From positions 1 to 64,000 of the forward strand of contig NZ_CANNBW010000008.1 in assembly GCF_947502995.1 (NCBI RefSeq): a stretch of 64,000 nt of DNA. The letters run 5' to 3'. The notes under the pieces were generated by a model. That model was not told the origin of the DNA. It saw only the letters and a program-made list of their open reading frames with translations, and searched no databases. A program made the translations under genes and the position numbers. The stretch is from an uncultured Tenacibaculum sp. Its GTDB lineage: Bacteria > Bacteroidota > Bacteroidia > Flavobacteriales > Flavobacteriaceae. Below, one piece after another: positions 62,104 through 64,000 of this stretch (its first letter is position 1; every line of letters begins with the position of its first letter).

Positions 62104-62246
62104 AAGTCGTGTCGATAATGCTTTAAACATTGCAATTATAGGTGTTGTCTTTACTTTAATACCATTCGTCTATAAACCTCTATTTTTCTCTACTGTAATT
62201 TATAATTTTAAAGTGTATAAATAACATTTCCCCAAAATTATAAGTT

Positions 62247-62405
62247 ATGATCACCAATACAATGCTAATAAAAAAGCTGCGTTTAAAAAGTGCAGATAGA
62301 AGAATGATTTTAGAGTTAATAAAGTCAGACGATTACTTTAAAAAAGAAAGTGTATTAAGTAATAAAGAATTTGAATTTTTATTAAGGTTACAGATTAGTA
62401 ATTAA
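62247..62405 (+). CDS. small basic protein, 52 aa
   Basis: ATG at 62247 to TAA at 62403. It encodes a mainly helical, lysine-rich chain (MITNTMLIKKLRLKSADRRM, then ILELIKSDDYF). It has no known motif. It is included because it fills the gap with an unbroken frame and an AT-rich leader. It may not be real. Confidence 0.35.
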   Translation: MITNTMLIKKLRLKSADRRMILELIKSDDYFKKESVLSNKEFEFLLRLQISN

Positions 62406-62418
62406 AGTATTTCATGTT

Positions 62419-62496
62419 TATTGAGTTATTACTTTTTAATTCGTTTATATTCTCTATATCTAAAAGTAAAAACTCAATACATCTCTGCATTGAGTT
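62419..62496. terminator. terminator region with two alternative hairpins
   Basis: An 18-bp stem with one mismatch (62419-62436 with 62462-62479) competes with an 8-bp stem (62471-62478 with 62489-62496). Both lie between convergent genes, with T-runs on the minus side for the NTF2-like lipoprotein gene. Confidence 0.6.
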
Positions 62497-62599
62497 ATTT
62501 ATTTGTATTAACTATAATCAAAGTTAAATACATATTTAACCCGTAAAATTATTTCAGTTCTTTTAAAATAAATAAGGCGATAAATGAATTAGTATCTTA

Positions 62600-63508
62600 C
62601 TAATTATGATAAGCTTTAGAGACTGCATAACTATCTTCAAACCAATTCCAAAGAATCACTTTTCCGTCTTTAACTTTTACACGTAATGCATATGTGAATT
62701 CTTCAGTTTGTTTTCCTGTTTTTGTTAATTCACCAATCATATTTCCAAAGAAAGCAGCAGTATCTCCTTTAGATAAAGCATCGTTAGGTTCCCATTTTAT
62801 AGTTTTAAAGTTTGATCCAAACTCAGGTAAAAACTTTTCTAAAATTGTTTTTTTACCTTTCCATGGTCCAATCCAAGGCATACTTTTATCACCTTCATTG
62901 TGCCAAACCATATTATCATGCATTAAGCTGACCATTTTTTTCATATCACCTTTCCCCATGGCTCCCATAAAATCCATGGCAACTTTCATAGTTTCCTCCG
63001 AAGAATCATTTTTAGATTTTAATTGTTGCATTGCAGTAGCCCAATCTTCAATATGATTTGTACTTACAAACTTTCCGTCTTTCATGGTATGAATATCGAT
63101 AGTCATTATTTTAAACGATTTAGATCCGTTTGTTGGCAATCCCATAAAGTCACCATTAGGTGTTCCTGTAGCAATACTTTTTACTACATATTTGTCTCCA
63201 TCATTTATGATTTGTTGTGTTTCCCACTTTAAATCAGGAATTAATTTCCAGAAGAATTCTAATTGTCCCATTAATTCTTTTGCTCCTTTTGAACCAGTAG
63301 AATTAAACGATTGATATCCTTCTGCCATTAACGGAGTTAAAACAGCTGTAGGTCTTGTATCTTTATTTACGGTTAAGGCTTTCTGATAAAAAGCAGAAAT
63401 TGCTTCTTTATTTTTCATAATCTCTTTTGAGTTTTTTTGCTGAGCATTACATCCGGTAATTAGCATAGTTAAGTATACTATACTCGATAAAGAAATGAAT
63501 CGCTTCAT
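62600..63508 (-). CDS. two-domain SnoaL/NTF2-like lipoprotein
   Basis: The 302-aa protein has a lipobox (LITGC, Cys20) and two NTF2-like domains. The first (about 30-165) carries ester-cyclase-type ISAFYQKAL and NHIEDW. The second (about 170-295) has VAMDFMGAMGKGDMKKMVSL, HDNMVWHNEG and WNWFEDSYAV. Members bind small ligands in a cone-shaped pocket; some are cyclases. It is anchored in the envelope. An AraC-family regulator gene lies upstream. Confidence 0.78.
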   Translation of the reverse strand: MKRFISLSSIVYLTMLITGCNAQQKNSKEIMKNKEAISAFYQKALTVNKDTRPTAVLTPLMAEGYQSFNSTGSKGAKELMGQLEFFWKLIPDLKWETQQIINDGDKYVVKSIATGTPNGDFMGLPTNGSKSFKIMTIDIHTMKDGKFVSTNHIEDWATAMQQLKSKNDSSEETMKVAMDFMGAMGKGDMKKMVSLMHDNMVWHNEGDKSMPWIGPWKGKKTILEKFLPEFGSNFKTIKWEPNDALSKGDTAAFFGNMIGELTKTGKQTEEFTYALRVKVKDGKVILWNWFEDSYAVSKAYHN

Positions 63509-63607
63509 GATAAATTGGTTTAATATTAATTTACCTCAAAAGTATATTGGTCAGAAAAGAAGCTTAGGTGAAAAAAAATATTTTTAGGGTAAAAATGGGA
63601 AAGTTGT

Positions 63608-64000
63608 TTATTTATTTAGTTCTTTAAACTCTTTTGGAGAAAGCTGAGTTCGTTTTCTGAAGTATTTAAAAAAATTAGTCGGTGAATCGAAACCAACATG
63701 ATATGCTATTTCAGTTAATGAAAGTTGAGAGTTGATAATGAGTCTTTTAATTTGTAGAATCAAAATTTCATCAATGAATGCCTTTGTAGATTTACCAATA
63801 ATACTTTGCGTAATATTATTCAGTGTTTTAGAACTTACACCTAATTTTTCAGCATAAAAGGAAACTTTTTTACTTTCAAAGCATTCTTTTTCAATTAGTT
63901 CTTGGAGTTTAGTGAATTTTAAATGGTAGTTTTTATTGTTGAAGTTAGTATTGTTTTTTGATTTTATTCGTAATAATTTTAAAATCAATACTTGAATTAA
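63608..64000 (-). CDS. AraC-family regulator, 3' part only
   Basis: The frame is open to the right edge, so the N-terminal effector domain is missing. The visible C-terminus has the two AraC helix-turn-helix units: VSFYAEKLGVSSKTLNNITQ and LSLTEIAYHVGFDSPTNFFK, then YFRKRTQLSPKEFKE. It reads toward the NTF2-like lipoprotein gene and may regulate it. Confidence 0.85.
   Translation of the reverse strand, partial: LIQVLILKLLRIKSKNNTNFNNKNYHLKFTKLQELIEKECFESKKVSFYAEKLGVSSKTLNNITQSIIGKSTKAFIDEILILQIKRLIINSQLSLTEIAYHVGFDSPTNFFKYFRKRTQLSPKEFKELNK

Overview
The window looks like chromosome of a marine-type member of the Flavobacteriaceae (Bacteroidota). The DNA is AT-rich. The tmRNA tag reads GENNYALAA. 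Two proteins (the Sel1 protein at 32361 and the phosphoesterase at 58794) end in type IX secretion (T9SS) sorting domains. Promoters fit TTG-N20-TAnnTTTG rather than the E. coli consensus. Several families are typical of this group: DUF4846 and CreD proteins, TPR-AraC sensors, and a VPS10-like beta-propeller.

Left chromosomal arm (1-30026). A partial IS3-type transposase runs off the left edge. Two lipoprotein peptidases (S8 and M28), KdsA and a DUF4846 protein follow. A MacAB-like efflux operon (adaptor, ATPase, permease) is divergent from an NtrC-type regulator and its histidine kinase; the shared intergenic region has a possible sigma-54 promoter and palindromes. Next come two paralogous transglutaminase-like proteins flanking a VPS10-like protein and a LolA-like protein. 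A membrane-protein / winged-helix / creD cluster carries two copies of one operator. Three small peptide genes, two with double-glycine leaders, lie next to a TPR-AraC sensor regulator. The arm ends with ssrA.

Integrated island (about 30008-48683, 18.65 kb). A tyrosine-integrase element sits in the 3' end of ssrA between 23-bp direct repeats. Its right end is an integration and replication module on the minus strand: integrase, a 298-aa unknown, an excisionase-type HTH protein, a 106-aa unknown and a D5-like primase-helicase. An 11-bp-phased iteron cluster follows. I see no relaxase, conjugation gene or virion gene, so the element resembles a phage satellite or a mobilisable defence island. 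The left end has a small lipoprotein/membrane/coiled-coil operon, an XRE regulator with a GTGTCA operator cluster, and a strongly folded unassigned RNA. Cargo includes a Sel1-T9SS protein, a secreted WLxxNP-repeat protein with a tiny membrane protein behind it, a fused helicase-nuclease candidate, a PD-(D/E)XK-like protein and a prokaryotic viperin. The helicase gene lies between two decayed defence genes, an hsdS tail and a type II cas2, which shows past turnover of immune systems at this spot.

Right chromosomal arm (48684-64000). It starts with the terminator that probably once belonged to ssrA. Then come an aspartoacylase-like / ATP-grasp-like pair, a VOC protein and a polyamine operon (arginine decarboxylase, agmatinase, deoxyhypusine-synthase-like protein). 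A TetR / SDR / DoxX-like cluster has matching operators upstream of tetR and the SDR gene. A secreted metallophosphoesterase with a T9SS domain, a multi-pass membrane protein, a two-domain NTF2-like lipoprotein and a partial AraC regulator close the window.

All calls are by reading motifs in the sequence; no database search was run.
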